Shown here: positions 23,089 to 32,477 of the stretch, in pieces
Position numbering within the stretch: the first letter of the stretch is position 1
How the letters are laid out: each line of letters begins with the position of its first letter
The notes under the pieces: generated by a model
Databases searched by the model: none
What the model was told of the DNA's origin: nothing
The model's input: only the letters and a program-made list of their open reading frames with translations
DNA from: AC-32 sp963755635
Lineage (GTDB): Bacteria > Actinomycetota > Thermoleophilia > Gaiellales > Gaiellaceae
Direction of reading: 5' to 3'
Length of the DNA: 64,000 nucleotides
NCBI GenBank assembly: GCA_963755635.1
Contig: CAVWKS010000036.1
Span: 310,001 to 374,000, forward strand
Program-made: the position numbers and the translations under genes

Positions 23089-25350
23089 TCAACTCCTGAA
23101 TTGTAGCCGTCCCGGCTCGCTCGGCCCGTGAGCGAGGACGTCGGCGGTCTGGAGCTCGAAGAGGAACGTCGAGCCCTTGTCGCCGTTCGGCTCGACCCAG
23201 ATCCGCCCGCCCATCCGGCTGACGAGCTCCTTGCAGATGTAGAGGCCGAGCCCGGTGCCGCCCACGCCGCGGATCATGTGCGGGTCGGCGCGGTAGAACT
23301 TCTCGAAGATCCGGTCCTGGTCTTCGGGCGCGATTCCGAGCCCCTCGTCGCGGACGGAGAAGCGCACTGCCCCGTCGTGCTCGACGGCCTCGACCTCGAC
23401 CTGGCCGCCCTCGGGCGAGTACTTGATCGCGTTCTCGACCAGGTTGACGAGCACCTGGCGCGCCTTGTCGAGGTCGGCCGAGACGCGCGGCAGCTCCCCG
23501 TCCGTCCGAGCCTCCAGGGTGACCGAGGGCGGCGCGTAGGCGCGCGTGGCCTCGACGACACGCTCGACCAGCTCCGCCGGGTCGAACGGCTCGACCTCGA
23601 GGTCGACGCGGTCGGCGTCGAGCTGGTTCGCGAGCAGGATCTCGTTCACGATCCGCCCGAGGCGCTCGGACTCCTCGGCGATCAGGGAGACGAAGCGCTC
23701 CCGGCCTGTCTCGTCGAGCGCGAAGTCGTGGCGGAGGAGGGTCTGCGCGGCGCCGTACACCGCGGCGAGCGGCGTGCGCAGCTCGTGCGAGGCGGTCGCG
23801 ATGAAATCGGCCTTGATCTCGTCGAGCTGACGGACGTCGGTCAGGTCGCGGAAGGCGTAGACCGTCCCGCCGAAGAAGCGGACGCCCGAGATCGAGATCC
23901 AGCGCTCGCCCCGATCGGTGTCGATCGGGATCACGACCTCCTCGTGGCCCGGGTCCGGCGAGGACATGACCGGCACGGTCTCGACCGCGTTCTGCCAGCC
24001 CGGGATCGCCTTCGCCGCGGGCTGGCCGAGGACGCTCTTCGCGTCGATCGAGGTGATCGCCTCGGCGGCTGGATTCCAGAGGCGGATCGTCCCGTTGCGG
24101 TCGAGCAGGATGATTGCGTCGCCGACGTGCTCGAGCACGCGCGCCGCGTCGGCTCGCTGCTCGACCTCGCGGTAGAGACGGCCGCGGTCGAGCGCGAGGG
24201 CGATCCGCGAGCCCAGGTCCTCGACCAGGGCGAGGTCGTCCGCGCCGTAGGTCGTCCCGCGCGAGGTTCGCGCCACTGTCAGCGCGCCGAGCGGCTGGTT
24301 CCTCGCGCGCAGCGGAACCGAGATCACCGAGCGCGCGTCGAGGCCTTCGAGGAAGCGCACGGGCTCGCCCTTTGCGTCCTCGCCGGGCGCGGGGATGAGC
24401 TGGGAGCGCCCGCCGTAGGCGACGGCGCGGACGCCGGTTCCGGGGACGTCGCTCGGGCCGGGCCTGCCGTTGCCGCTCGCAGGCTCCGCCCGCGCCACGG
24501 TCAGGCGGGTGAGCTCGTTTCCGTCCTCGATCACGTCGAGGATGCACCAGTCCGCCAGCTCGCGGACGACGAGGTCGGCGACGCGCGTCAGGGCTGCCTG
24601 CTGATCGGCGGTCGCCGCGAGCGCGTCCCCGGCGCGGCGCGCGAGGTCGAGTCGCGCCTGCCGCTCGCTGACCTCGGCCGCGGCGGCTTGCTCGGCCGCC
24701 GAGAGCTGCTCGCGCTGGTCCTCGGCCCGCCTGAGCTCGCCCAGGTCACGGAGGAAGGTCTGCAGGTACAGCGGCTCGCCGTCCGCGCCGCGCACCGTCG
24801 CCGACTCGTGCCGCACCCAGACCGTGCGCCCGTCGCGGGCCAGCAGGCGGTAGTCGAGGCGGAGCGGCGTTCCGTCCCGGGACTTCTCGAGCTCCGCGGT
24901 GACCCGCTCGGCGTCCTCGGGGTGCAGCAGCTTGCCGAAGAGCTCCGGCCGCTCCGTCCAGTCAGTGGGCGAGTAGCCAGTCAGCCCCTCGATCGCCGGG
25001 CTCACGTAGAGCGTCGAGCCCCGGTCGCCGGTCGCCGTCAACCACGTGACGAGCGGAAGACCCTCGAGCAGGGCCGCATGGCGCGCCTCGATGCGCTCCA
25101 GTTCCTCTTGCCTCTCGCGCTCCTGCGTATGGGCGCGCACCGCGAGCCAGACGAGCAGCGCGGCGGCCGCGGCCCAGATCACGGCGGCGACGACGATCCT
25201 CCAGGTTCGCTGCTCGAGCAGCACGAGGAAAACCGAGGCCGTGCCGAAGACGACGAGACTTGCGGCGGCGGCGAACCCGGTGCGGGATCGGAAAGTCTCT
25301 GGAGAAAACACGCGGCGGCTGTTTCGATCAGGGTATCGCCGCCTCGGCAC
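23089..25350 (-). CDS. Membrane-anchored PAS-GAF-PAS sensor histidine kinase
   Basis: 753 residues. Two membrane segments near residues 25-70 (AAAASLVVFGTASVFLVLLE, VVAAVIWAAAAALLVWLAV) precede a PAS domain (about 90-210), a coiled coil, a GAF domain (about 250-400) and a second PAS (about 410-520). The HisKA H-box is FIATASHELRTPLAAV. The ATPase N-box holds NLVENAIKYS, with G boxes DEGLGIAPED and GVGGTGLGLYI. It autophosphorylates on the H-box histidine and passes phosphate to an unknown regulator. No response regulator is next to it. It ends six bases before the mature tmRNA 5' end, so the tmRNA promoter must lie in this coding end. Confidence 0.92.
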   Translation of the reverse strand: MPRRRYPDRNSRRVFSPETFRSRTGFAAAASLVVFGTASVFLVLLEQRTWRIVVAAVIWAAAAALLVWLAVRAHTQERERQEELERIEARHAALLEGLPLVTWLTATGDRGSTLYVSPAIEGLTGYSPTDWTERPELFGKLLHPEDAERVTAELEKSRDGTPLRLDYRLLARDGRTVWVRHESATVRGADGEPLYLQTFLRDLGELRRAEDQREQLSAAEQAAAAEVSERQARLDLARRAGDALAATADQQAALTRVADLVVRELADWCILDVIEDGNELTRLTVARAEPASGNGRPGPSDVPGTGVRAVAYGGRSQLIPAPGEDAKGEPVRFLEGLDARSVISVPLRARNQPLGALTVARTSRGTTYGADDLALVEDLGSRIALALDRGRLYREVEQRADAARVLEHVGDAIILLDRNGTIRLWNPAAEAITSIDAKSVLGQPAAKAIPGWQNAVETVPVMSSPDPGHEEVVIPIDTDRGERWISISGVRFFGGTVYAFRDLTDVRQLDEIKADFIATASHELRTPLAAVYGAAQTLLRHDFALDETGRERFVSLIAEESERLGRIVNEILLANQLDADRVDLEVEPFDPAELVERVVEATRAYAPPSVTLEARTDGELPRVSADLDKARQVLVNLVENAIKYSPEGGQVEVEAVEHDGAVRFSVRDEGLGIAPEDQDRIFEKFYRADPHMIRGVGGTGLGLYICKELVSRMGGRIWVEPNGDKGSTFLFELQTADVLAHGPSEPGRLQFRS

Positions 25351-25367
25351 ACGTACAACCCCGGCCG

Positions 25368-25379
25368 TATGGTTGAGCC
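25368..25379 (+). promoter_or_regulatory. Leaderless -10 element for the double GNAT gene
   Basis: TATGGT (25368-25373), six bases, then ATG 25380. Confidence 0.5.
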
Positions 25380-26297
25380 ATGGTCGAGATCGCTGCCTGT
25401 GCGAACGAGGCGGACAAGCAGGCCTCGGTCGGCGTCTACAACGCCGTCTGGCCTCATGACGCGGTCACGCTGGACGAGGTTCGCTCCTTCGAGAGCGGCT
25501 TGATCGCACACGGGGACTTCCTGGCGCGGGTCGACGGTGAGCCGGCGGGCTCGGGTTACGGCGCGGTCGGGCCGTGGCGGCCGGATCTTGTCTTCTTGCT
25601 GCTCACGGTGCTTCCCGACAAGCGCAGGCGCGGCGCGGGCACGGGTCTTTACGAGGCGGTCTCCGGCTGGGCGCGCGAGCGCGGGCTCGAGACGCTCGAG
25701 GCGGTGGTCGCCGACGACGACCCCGAGAGCCTGGCGTTCGCAGAACGGCGCGGCTTCACCGAGCAGCGGCGCGAGAAGGGTGTGGTCCTCCACTTGACGC
25801 ACGCCGAGCCGCCGCCGGTCGAGCCGCCGGAGGGAGTCGAGATCGTCACGTGGGCCGAGCGGCCCGAGCTCGACCGTGGCATGTACGAGGTCGCGCTCGA
25901 GGCGTACCCGGACATCCCCGGCAGCGACGGCGAGGTGACCGAGCCGTTCGAGGAATGGCTCGCCAGTCACATGCAGGGCTCGGGCGACGTGCCCGAGGCG
26001 ACGTTCATCGCGGTCGCAGGCGACGAGGTCGTGGGTTGGGCGAAGTTCTCGCTGACGGCCGCCCGTCCGAAGGTCGCGAGCCACGACATGACCGCGGTCA
26101 AGCGCGCGTGGCGCGGGCGCGGCGTCGCGCGGGCGCTGAAGGCGACGCAGATCGGCTGGGCGAAGGCGAGCGGCTTCGAGCAGCTGTCGACGCGCAACGA
26201 GGAGCGCAACGCGCCGATCCGCCACCTGAACGCAGAGTTCGGCTACGAGCCGGCGGTCGGACGGATCTACCTGCGCGGGCCTTTGAGCGCCCGGTAG
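25380..26297 (+). CDS. Tandem GNAT-family N-acetyltransferase
   Basis: 305 residues with two GNAT domains. The first (residues 1-140) has the acetyl-CoA loop VLPDKRRRGAGTGLYEAV. The second (about 150-300) has AVKRAWRGRGVARALKATQI and STRNEERNAPIRHLNAEFGY. The R/QxxGxG/A loops are present in both. It transfers acetyl from CoA to an unknown amine. It is divergent from the sensor kinase, and its last 31 bases overlap the converging zinc-ribbon gene. Confidence 0.88.
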   Translation: MVEIAACANEADKQASVGVYNAVWPHDAVTLDEVRSFESGLIAHGDFLARVDGEPAGSGYGAVGPWRPDLVFLLLTVLPDKRRRGAGTGLYEAVSGWARERGLETLEAVVADDDPESLAFAERRGFTEQRREKGVVLHLTHAEPPPVEPPEGVEIVTWAERPELDRGMYEVALEAYPDIPGSDGEVTEPFEEWLASHMQGSGDVPEATFIAVAGDEVVGWAKFSLTAARPKVASHDMTAVKRAWRGRGVARALKATQIGWAKASGFEQLSTRNEERNAPIRHLNAEFGYEPAVGRIYLRGPLSAR

Positions 26298-26509
26298 ATC
26301 CGCAGCGGGAACATCCCGAAGAGCGGCGCGCGGTGGCCGAGCTCGTGCCGGTCCTCGCGGTCGAATGCGCGGGCGAAGCGGCTCGCCTCGGCGGCGGAGT
26401 CGTACTCCTTCGAGCCGCCGGCGCCGCAACCGCGCTCGCACTCCCAGCGCATCGTCTCGCTCTCGGCGCGGAAGCGGTAGCGGTGCCCGAGCAGTCGGCA
26501 GGCGACCAT
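26267..26509 (-). CDS. Small zinc-ribbon protein (DUF1660-like)
   Basis: 80 residues. CRLLGHRYRF followed by MRWECERGCGAGGSKEY gives a C...H...CxxxC pattern like the small zinc-ribbon proteins labelled DUF1660. The second half is basic (EASRFARAFDREDR, PLFGMFPLRIYRALKG). ATG 26509 is chosen because the ribbon begins there; a TTG at 26533 is an alternative. Its 3' end overlaps that of the GNAT gene by 31 bases on the opposite strand. Function unknown. Confidence 0.6.
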   Translation of the reverse strand: MVACRLLGHRYRFRAESETMRWECERGCGAGGSKEYDSAAEASRFARAFDREDRHELGHRAPLFGMFPLRIYRALKGPRR

Positions 26510-26562
26510 CGCGGCGGACCGTACCCGTTTCAAAAGCTTCTGAGCGGGGATTTTCGGGCGAG

Positions 26563-28416
26563 ATGGCCGCCGCCGCCCACGCAGAGACTGGAACGATCGA
26601 GACCGACATCCCGCAGCGCCTCGACCGGCTGCCGTGGTCTCGTTTCCACTGGCTCGTCGTGATCGGGCTCGGAACGGTCTGGATCCTCGACGGGCTCGAG
26701 GTGACGATCGTCGGCTCGGTCGCGAGCCGCCTGACCGAGAAGGGCAGCGGGATCGCGATCTCGACAGCAGGGATCGGCATCGCGGCCGCGTTCTACGTCG
26801 GCGGCGCGTGCCTGGGCGCGCTCTTCTTCGGGCAGCTGACCGATCGCTTCGGCCGCAAGAAGCTCTTCCTCGTCACGCTGGCCCTCTACATCGCCGCGAC
26901 CGTCGCGACGGCCTTCGCTTGGACCGCCTGGTACTTCTATTTGATGCGGTTCCTGACCGGAGCAGGCATCGGCGGCGAGTACTCCGCGATCAACTCTGCG
27001 ATCGACGAGCTGATCCCGGCGCGCGTGCGCGGGCGGATCGACCTGATCATCAACGGCTCGTACTGGATCGGCGCGATGGGAGGCGCCGCGGCGGCGATCG
27101 TGCTCCTGAACGAGAGCTTGCTGCCGAAGGACATCGGCTGGCGCCTCTCGTTCGGTCTCGGCGCCGTCCTCGGCCTGGCGATCATGCTCGTCCGCCGGCA
27201 CGTCCCGGAGAGCCCGCGCTGGCTCTTCATCCACGGCCGTGAGGAGGAGGCCGAGCGGATCGTCAGCAACATCGAGGAGGACACGCAGGACTCGACCGGC
27301 GAGCCGCTCGACGAGCCCGAAGGCTCGATCAGGGTGCGCCAGACCGAGCGGATTCCGTTCCGGACGATCGCCAAGCAGGCATTCCAGAAGTACCCCAAGC
27401 GGAGCGTTCTCTGTCTGTCGCTGTTCGTGGGGCAGGCGTTCATCTACAACGCGGTCACGTTCGACCTCGGGACGCTCTTCACGAAGCACTTCGGCGTTTC
27501 CTCGTCGTTCGTCCCGGTCTTCTTCATCATGTTCGCGGCCGGGAACTTCCTCGGTCCGCTGACCCTCGGTCACCTCTTCGACACGGTGGGCCGGCGGGTG
27601 ATGATCTCGTTCTCGTACCTCGGTGCGACCGCGATCCTGATCGTGACCGGAGTCCTGATCGGCCAGGGGTCGCTCACCCAGTGGTCGCTGATCGGGCTGA
27701 TCATGGGGACGTTCTTCCTCGCCTCGGCGGGCGCGAGCGCCGCATACCTGACCGTGAGCGAGATCTTCCCGCTCGAGATGCGCGCTTTGGCGATTGCGTT
27801 CTTCTACGCGATCGGGACGGCCGCCGGCGGGATCACGGGACCGCTGCTCTTCGGTCACATGATCGCGGGCAGCAAGACCGACGTGATGATCGCCTTCCTC
27901 GTCGGCGCGGGCGTCATGGCTCTCGGCGGAATCGCGGAGATCTTCCTCGGCGTCGACGCCGAGCAGGAGCAGCTCGAGGACGTTGCCGAGCCGATTACGG
28001 CTCAGGGGGCCGGTGGCGCCGGCGAGCCGGAGCCCGATCGGCACGCGCGGCGGGAGTCGAGGCGGAGCGCGGGCCGCTACGGCCCGCAGCGCTTCCGGCC
28101 GGGGGCGGGATCGACGTTCTACTCCCCCGGCATGCTCGGGACGTCGTACTCCTCACGGCGTGCGAGCGAGAGCGTCCTCGACCGCGAGGTCGACTCGATC
28201 GTCCGCGCCCTCGAACAGGAGGGTCGGCCGGTCGAGCGGCATGAGCTGGAGCGGCTGCTGCGCACGCGGGTCTGGGGCCCGGGCCGCTTGGCGCTGGCGC
28301 TGAACGAGGCCGTCGCCGAGGGGCATGTGCGTCGGGTGGGCCGCTCGCGGTACGAGGCCGTCGCCGCACCGCACGGCCGGCGGCCCGAGCGACACAGCGC
28401 GCGCGTCGAGAGTTAG
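26563..28416 (+). CDS. MFS transporter with C-terminal winged-helix-like domain
   Basis: 617 residues. Residues 1-465 are a sugar/metabolite-type major facilitator with twelve helices, including DGLEVTIVGSVASRL, the loop motif GQLTDRFGRKKLF, GAGIGGEYSAINSAIDEL, PESPRWLFIHGREEEAE and GHLFDTVGRRVMI. A low-complexity basic linker follows, then a 65-residue tail (DREVDSIVRALEQEGRPVER, ELERLLRTRVWGPGRLALAL, HVRRVGRSRYEAV) that looks like a winged helix. A transporter fused to a DNA-binding-like domain is unusual. The substrate is unknown. The stop overlaps the smpB stop by four bases. Confidence 0.85.
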   Translation: MAAAAHAETGTIETDIPQRLDRLPWSRFHWLVVIGLGTVWILDGLEVTIVGSVASRLTEKGSGIAISTAGIGIAAAFYVGGACLGALFFGQLTDRFGRKKLFLVTLALYIAATVATAFAWTAWYFYLMRFLTGAGIGGEYSAINSAIDELIPARVRGRIDLIINGSYWIGAMGGAAAAIVLLNESLLPKDIGWRLSFGLGAVLGLAIMLVRRHVPESPRWLFIHGREEEAERIVSNIEEDTQDSTGEPLDEPEGSIRVRQTERIPFRTIAKQAFQKYPKRSVLCLSLFVGQAFIYNAVTFDLGTLFTKHFGVSSSFVPVFFIMFAAGNFLGPLTLGHLFDTVGRRVMISFSYLGATAILIVTGVLIGQGSLTQWSLIGLIMGTFFLASAGASAAYLTVSEIFPLEMRALAIAFFYAIGTAAGGITGPLLFGHMIAGSKTDVMIAFLVGAGVMALGGIAEIFLGVDAEQEQLEDVAEPITAQGAGGAGEPEPDRHARRESRRSAGRYGPQRFRPGAGSTFYSPGMLGTSYSSRRASESVLDREVDSIVRALEQEGRPVERHELERLLRTRVWGPGRLALALNEAVAEGHVRRVGRSRYEAVAAPHGRRPERHSARVES

Positions 28417-28877
28417 CGCCTGCTCTTGAGCGTCCGCTCGATCCGGCGCTTCGTCTCGCGTTCGGCGATGTCGCGGCGCTTGTCCCGGCGTTCTTTCCCG
28501 CGGCCGACGGCGAGCTCGACCTTCGCGCGGCCGTTCTTGAAGTAGAGCCGCGTCGGGACGAGCGTGAGGCCGCGCTCGGCGACCTTTGCCGAGAGCTGGT
28601 CGATCTGGCGCCGGTGCAGGAGGAGCTTGCGGTCGCGGTCCGGGTCGTGCGGGGCGACGGATGCCTGTTCGTAGGCGGGGATATGCAGACCGACGAGCCA
28701 GAGCTCGCCGCCGCGGGCGTCGGCGTAGGCGCGCTGGAGGGTCGCCTGGCCCTGGCGGAGGGATTTGACCTCGCTGCCGGCGAGCGCGAGCCCCGCCTCG
28801 ACGCGTTCGAGCAGGTGGTACTCGTGCCGCGCGCGGCGGTTCTCGGCGATCAGTTTCTCTCCGGCTTCTTTTGCCAT
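28413..28877 (-). CDS. smpB: SsrA-binding protein SmpB
   Basis: 154 residues, the usual length. Conserved features are AENRRARHEYHLLERVEAGL, LAGSEVKSLRQGQATL, AYADARGGELWLVGLHIPAY and the basic C-terminal tail KRRDIAERETKRRIERTLK, which enters the mRNA channel during rescue. It binds tmRNA and is required for trans-translation. The partner ssrA lies 5.3 kb away on the same strand. It converges with the MFS gene at its 3' end. Confidence 0.97.
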   Translation of the reverse strand: MAKEAGEKLIAENRRARHEYHLLERVEAGLALAGSEVKSLRQGQATLQRAYADARGGELWLVGLHIPAYEQASVAPHDPDRDRKLLLHRRQIDQLSAKVAERGLTLVPTRLYFKNGRAKVELAVGRGKERRDKRRDIAERETKRRIERTLKSRR

Positions 28878-28980
28878 CTCGGTTCGATTCTAGGTTTCTC
28901 CGCTTTCGGCACGGTTCCGTCTCACACGTGTTCGACTTTTCGGGCTACGCTCGCCGCGGGTGGCGGGTGGATCTCCAACT

Positions 28981-29021
28981 CCCCACCCAGGGTGGGGACC
29001 GCGCGCGCACGCGCGCGCGCG
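28981..29021. repeat. GC palindrome and alternating purine-pyrimidine tract
   Basis: A 17-base palindrome (CCCCACCC, A, GGGTGGGG; 28981-28997) is followed by a GC/AC alternating run of 21 bases (29001-29021). It lies between the rnr stop and the smpB start, both on the minus strand. It could terminate rnr transcription or form unusual helix structure. No T-run is present. Confidence 0.4.
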
Positions 29022-29039
29022 AGGCTCAGCAGCAGAAGG

Positions 29040-30654
29040 TCAGCGGGCGCCGGTGGGCTTGAGCTCGACCTTGCCCTCGTTGCGGCGGATGTCGACGACC
29101 TGGACATCGATCCCGTCGCCGAGCCGGTACGTCCGGCCGCCGCGGCGGCCGGACATCGCGGTCCCGAGCTCGTTCAGCTCGTAGTAGTCGCCGGTCAGCC
29201 GCCGCGCCGGCACGTAGCCCTCGAAGACGTCGTCGAAACGAACGAACAGACCAGAAGGGATCAGCCCGGTGATCTCGCCCTGGAACTCCGTCTCCCACCC
29301 CGCCTCGAACAGCCGCCGCTCCAGCAGCCACGCGAGGCAGATCTCGTCGGCCCGGTACTCGAGCTGCATCGCCGAGCGCTCCCGCACCGATGCGTGCTCT
29401 GCCAGCTCGGGCAGGTCCTCGGGCAGCGGCTCGTCCGTCGCCCCGAGCTCGCGCAGGAGCGCGCGGTGGCAGACCAGATCCGGATACCGCCGGATCGGCG
29501 AGGTGAAGTGGCAGTACGCGGTGCTCGCGAGGCCCGAGTGCCCGAGGTTCCGCGGGTCGTAGCGCGCCTGCTTGAGCGACCGGAGGACGAGTGACGGAAA
29601 GGCGTCGCGGCCGCGACCGGACTGCCGCGTGTACTCCGTCACGCGCTCGCTCGCCTCCGCGGCAAGCTCGGCGGCGTCCGCCGGCCCGAGGCGCTCCGGC
29701 GCAGGCGGCGTCGGCACGCCGAGGTCGGCGAGCTTGGCCAGCAGCAGCTCGACGGCTTGCGGCTCCGGCCGCTCGTGCACGCGGAAGAGCGCCTCGCGCC
29801 GCCGTCCTGCGAGCAGCCCCGCGACCGCCTCGTTCGCGAGGATCATCAGCTCCTCGACGAGCATGTGCGCCTGCGGCTCGGACTCGCGGCGCGCATCCGC
29901 CGACACCGCCCTCGCCGTCGAACTCGAAGACCGGCTCGGTGCTCTCGATCCGCAGCGCGCCACGAGCAAAGCGTCGCTCGCGCAGCCCACTCGTCACCCT
30001 CTCCGCCCGCCGCAGTGCCTCCAGCACCGCCGGTTCCGTCCGCTCCCGACCCGCCAGGATCGCCGCTGCCTGGTCGTACGTGAGCCGCGCGCCGCTGCGG
30101 ATGACCGAGCGGTAGAAGCTCGCCTCGCCAGTCGCCAGCTCGACCTCGACCGTCACACACGACCGGTCGACGTGCGGCCGCAGCGAGCAGAGATCGTCCG
30201 AGAGCTCGGGCGGGAGCATCGGCGAGACCAGTCCCGGCACGTAGACCGAGAACGCGCGCCCCGAGGCCCCGCGGTCGAGCGGCGAGCCCGCGGGAACGAA
30301 CCACGACACGTCCGCGATGTGGACGAGCACGCGGTCGTCGTAGAGCGTGAGCGCGTCGTCGAAGTCCTTCGCGGTCGCGGGGTCGATGGTGAACGCGAGC
30401 TCGTCGCGCAGGTCGACGCGCCCTTCGAGCGACGGCTCGACCGGGTCGTACGGCTCGAAGCCGCCGCGCTCGCCTTCCTGAACGAGCAGCCCTTCGAGCA
30501 CCGTCTCGATCTGGTCGGCGCGGCCCAGGACGCGCTCGAGCCGCGCGCGGCCGCGCGTCTGACGCACGACGGCAAGGTCGCCCGGCCGGGCATCGCCGCT
30601 CCCCTTCCGATCCACGATCACCGGCACGCCGGGCGTGAAGTACGGCTCGCCCAC
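29040..30654 (-). CDS. rnr: RNase R/RNase II family exoribonuclease (frame break)
   Basis: The N-terminal part begins GEPYFTPGVPVIVDRKGSGD. The RNB catalytic domain has LAFTIDPATAKDFDDALTLY with the metal-binding aspartates, and VHIADVSWFVPAGSPLDRGA. Near 29905 a one-base break moves to another frame, which continues with HMLVEELMILANEAVA, ASTAYCHFTSPIRRYPDLVC and a C-terminal S1 domain (EITGLIPSGLFVRFDDVFEG). It degrades structured RNA 3' to 5' and also acts with tmRNA in many bacteria. The start is uncertain: GTG 30654 is the only normal codon, but about 12 conserved-looking residues precede it in frame. Confidence 0.88.
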
Positions 30655-30694
30655 GAGCAGCTTCCCGCGCCGGGCGAGCTCGACTACGACCGGA

Positions 30695-31629
30695 TCAGAC
30701 CTGGAGGAAACGGCGGATCGTCAGCCCGGACCCCATCGCGCCGAGCAGGAGCCCCGCTCCGAGGATGATCAGGACGTGGAACGGGAACGGCCACGCATGG
30801 ATGTTCTTCTCGTGGAGATGAACGATGTGCCCGAGGAAGATCGTCCGTCCGAGCAACAGCAGGACGATCGCGGCCACCGCGCCACCCAGACCGCAGAGCA
30901 GCCCCTCGATCATGAACGGGCCCCGCACGAACCAGTTCGTCGCGCCGACCAGCTTCATCACCTCGATCTCGCGGCGGCGCGCGAAGATCGAGAGCCGGAT
31001 CGTGTTCGCCACGAGCAAGGTCGACGAGATGAGCAGGACGGCGAAGGCGATCAGGACGAAGATCCAGAGGTAGCGCGCAACCGACACCACCCGGTGCGTG
31101 ATGTGGCCGCACTGCCTGCCGATCGACGTTCCGGCCGCCGCTCGACCCCGGCACCGGCGGGCAGGTGCTCTCGATCGAGGAGTCGTTCAGGTTCGCGATC
31201 TGGGCGACGATCGTGTCGATCTGCTGCGCGTCCTTCGGGTAGACGATGAACTTCGCAGGAATCGGGTTGTTCGTGAGGCCGCGGGTCAACTGCGGCTGCT
31301 CCTTCTGCATCTGGCGGAGACCCTCCTCCGTCGAGACGAACTGGATGCGCCGCACCTGCGGAATCGCGATCAGCTGGTTGTGAACCTTGTCGATATCGCT
31401 TCGTCGTGGCTCGTCGATGGCAGCGGAGCGGCGTGCAGAGGAAGACGCTGACGAGCAGCTGCTTCTTGTAGTGGTCGCTGAGCGAGAGCGCCCAGCTGCC
31501 GAGGCCGACGACGAGGCCGAGCATGAACATCCCGATCAGGACCGTCGTCGTGGCCGCGAACGTCGTCGAGAGGTTCGCCCCGAGCGACCGCACCGCCTCG
31601 GCGGCGATCAATCTCAGGCGGCCCATCAT
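30695..31629 (-). CDS. ftsX: Cell-division ABC permease FtsX (two frame breaks)
   Basis: The first segment is MMGRLRLIAAEAVRSLGANL, then a membrane helix (TVLIGMFMLGLVVGLGSWAL). The extracytoplasmic part follows in a second frame from near 31420 (FVSTEEGLRQMQKEQPQLTR, AKFIVYPKDAQQIDTIVAQI). The third frame from near 31125 gives three more helices (LWIFVLIAFAVLLISSTLLV, ending LRFLQV), with the coupling motif RRREIEVMKLVGATNWFVRG between them. The joined length of about 310 matches FtsX. It couples FtsE ATPase activity to peptidoglycan hydrolase control at division. It overlaps ftsE by four bases. As an important gene with two breaks, it supports sequence error. Confidence 0.9.
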
Positions 31630-32411
31630 TCGGACGTGTAGCCGCCGCGGCGCTCGTCGCGCGCGAGCTTGCCGTCCTCGAGCGCGATCACGCGCTTGCG
31701 CATCTTGTCGACCATCTCGCGGTCGTGCGTGACCATCAGGATCGTCGTCCCGGAGCGATTGATCCGGTACAGCAGCTGCATGATCCCGACGCTCGTGTCG
31801 GGGTCGAGGTTGCCGGTCGGCTCGTCGCAGATCAGCAAGGGCGGGTGGTTGACGAACGCGCGCGCGATCGAGACACGCTGCTGCTCGCCGCCGGAGAGCT
31901 CGTCCGGGAGCGAGGACATCTTGTGCGAGAGGCCGACGAGGTTCAGCACCTCGGGCACCTTCCGCCGGATCGACGCGGCGCTCTCTCCCTGCACCTTCAA
32001 GGCGTACGCGACGTTCTCGGAGGCGGTCCGGTTCGGCAGCAGCTTGAAGTCCTGGAAGACGCAGCCGACGTTGCGGCGCAGCAGCGGGACCTTCGAGCGC
32101 TTCAGCCGGCCGAGCTCGCGGCCGCCGACGATGATCTTGCCCGAGGTCGGCTCGAGCTCCTTCAGGACGAGCCGGATCACGGTCGTCTTGCCCGACCCCG
32201 AGGCGCCGACGACGAACACGAACTCGCCCTTGTCGATCGCGAACGTCACGTCTCGCAGCGCCGCGACGTCAGGCTCGTAGATCTTCGTCACGTTCTCGAA
32301 GACCACCATCGCCGAGCTCGTCGGCGCAGGCGGCGGCTGGACGGGCTCCGGCTCTGGGAGGACAGCCGTCGAGGCGGGTTCGTCTATGTGCTGGAGGTCC
32401 GGTTCCTGCAC
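31626..32411 (-). CDS. ftsE: Cell-division ABC ATPase FtsE
   Basis: 261 residues. Walker A is GASGSGKTT, the signature is LSGGEQQR, Walker B is LLICDEPTGNLD, and the switch is TILMVTHDRE. A 34-residue Pro/Glu-rich extension precedes the first strand. It starts at GTG 32411, but an internal ATG at MVVFENVTKIYE would give the typical 227-residue FtsE. It overlaps ftsX by four bases in the usual ftsEX order, with prfB upstream as in many actinobacteria. Confidence 0.96.
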   Translation of the reverse strand: MQEPDLQHIDEPASTAVLPEPEPVQPPPAPTSSAMVVFENVTKIYEPDVAALRDVTFAIDKGEFVFVVGASGSGKTTVIRLVLKELEPTSGKIIVGGRELGRLKRSKVPLLRRNVGCVFQDFKLLPNRTASENVAYALKVQGESAASIRRKVPEVLNLVGLSHKMSSLPDELSGGEQQRVSIARAFVNHPPLLICDEPTGNLDPDTSVGIMQLLYRINRSGTTILMVTHDREMVDKMRKRVIALEDGKLARDERRGGYTSE

Positions 32412-32477
32412 GGCAAGTAGGCGTGCGCCGCTCCTGGCGCGGCTTGACTGGCCGCACGAGTCTAGCGGAAGGATCGG

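Noticed and set aside
23128..25503. 791-codon plus-strand frame opposite the sensor kinase
   Set aside because: Its composition is dominated by Arg, Asp, Val and Leu, as expected from the reverse of a GC-rich gene, and it contains no domain.
26365..26562. N-terminal extension of the MFS transporter from 26365
   Set aside because: The extra 66 codons are Arg/Ser-rich shadow of the zinc-ribbon gene on the other strand. ATG 26563 precedes the normal transporter start.
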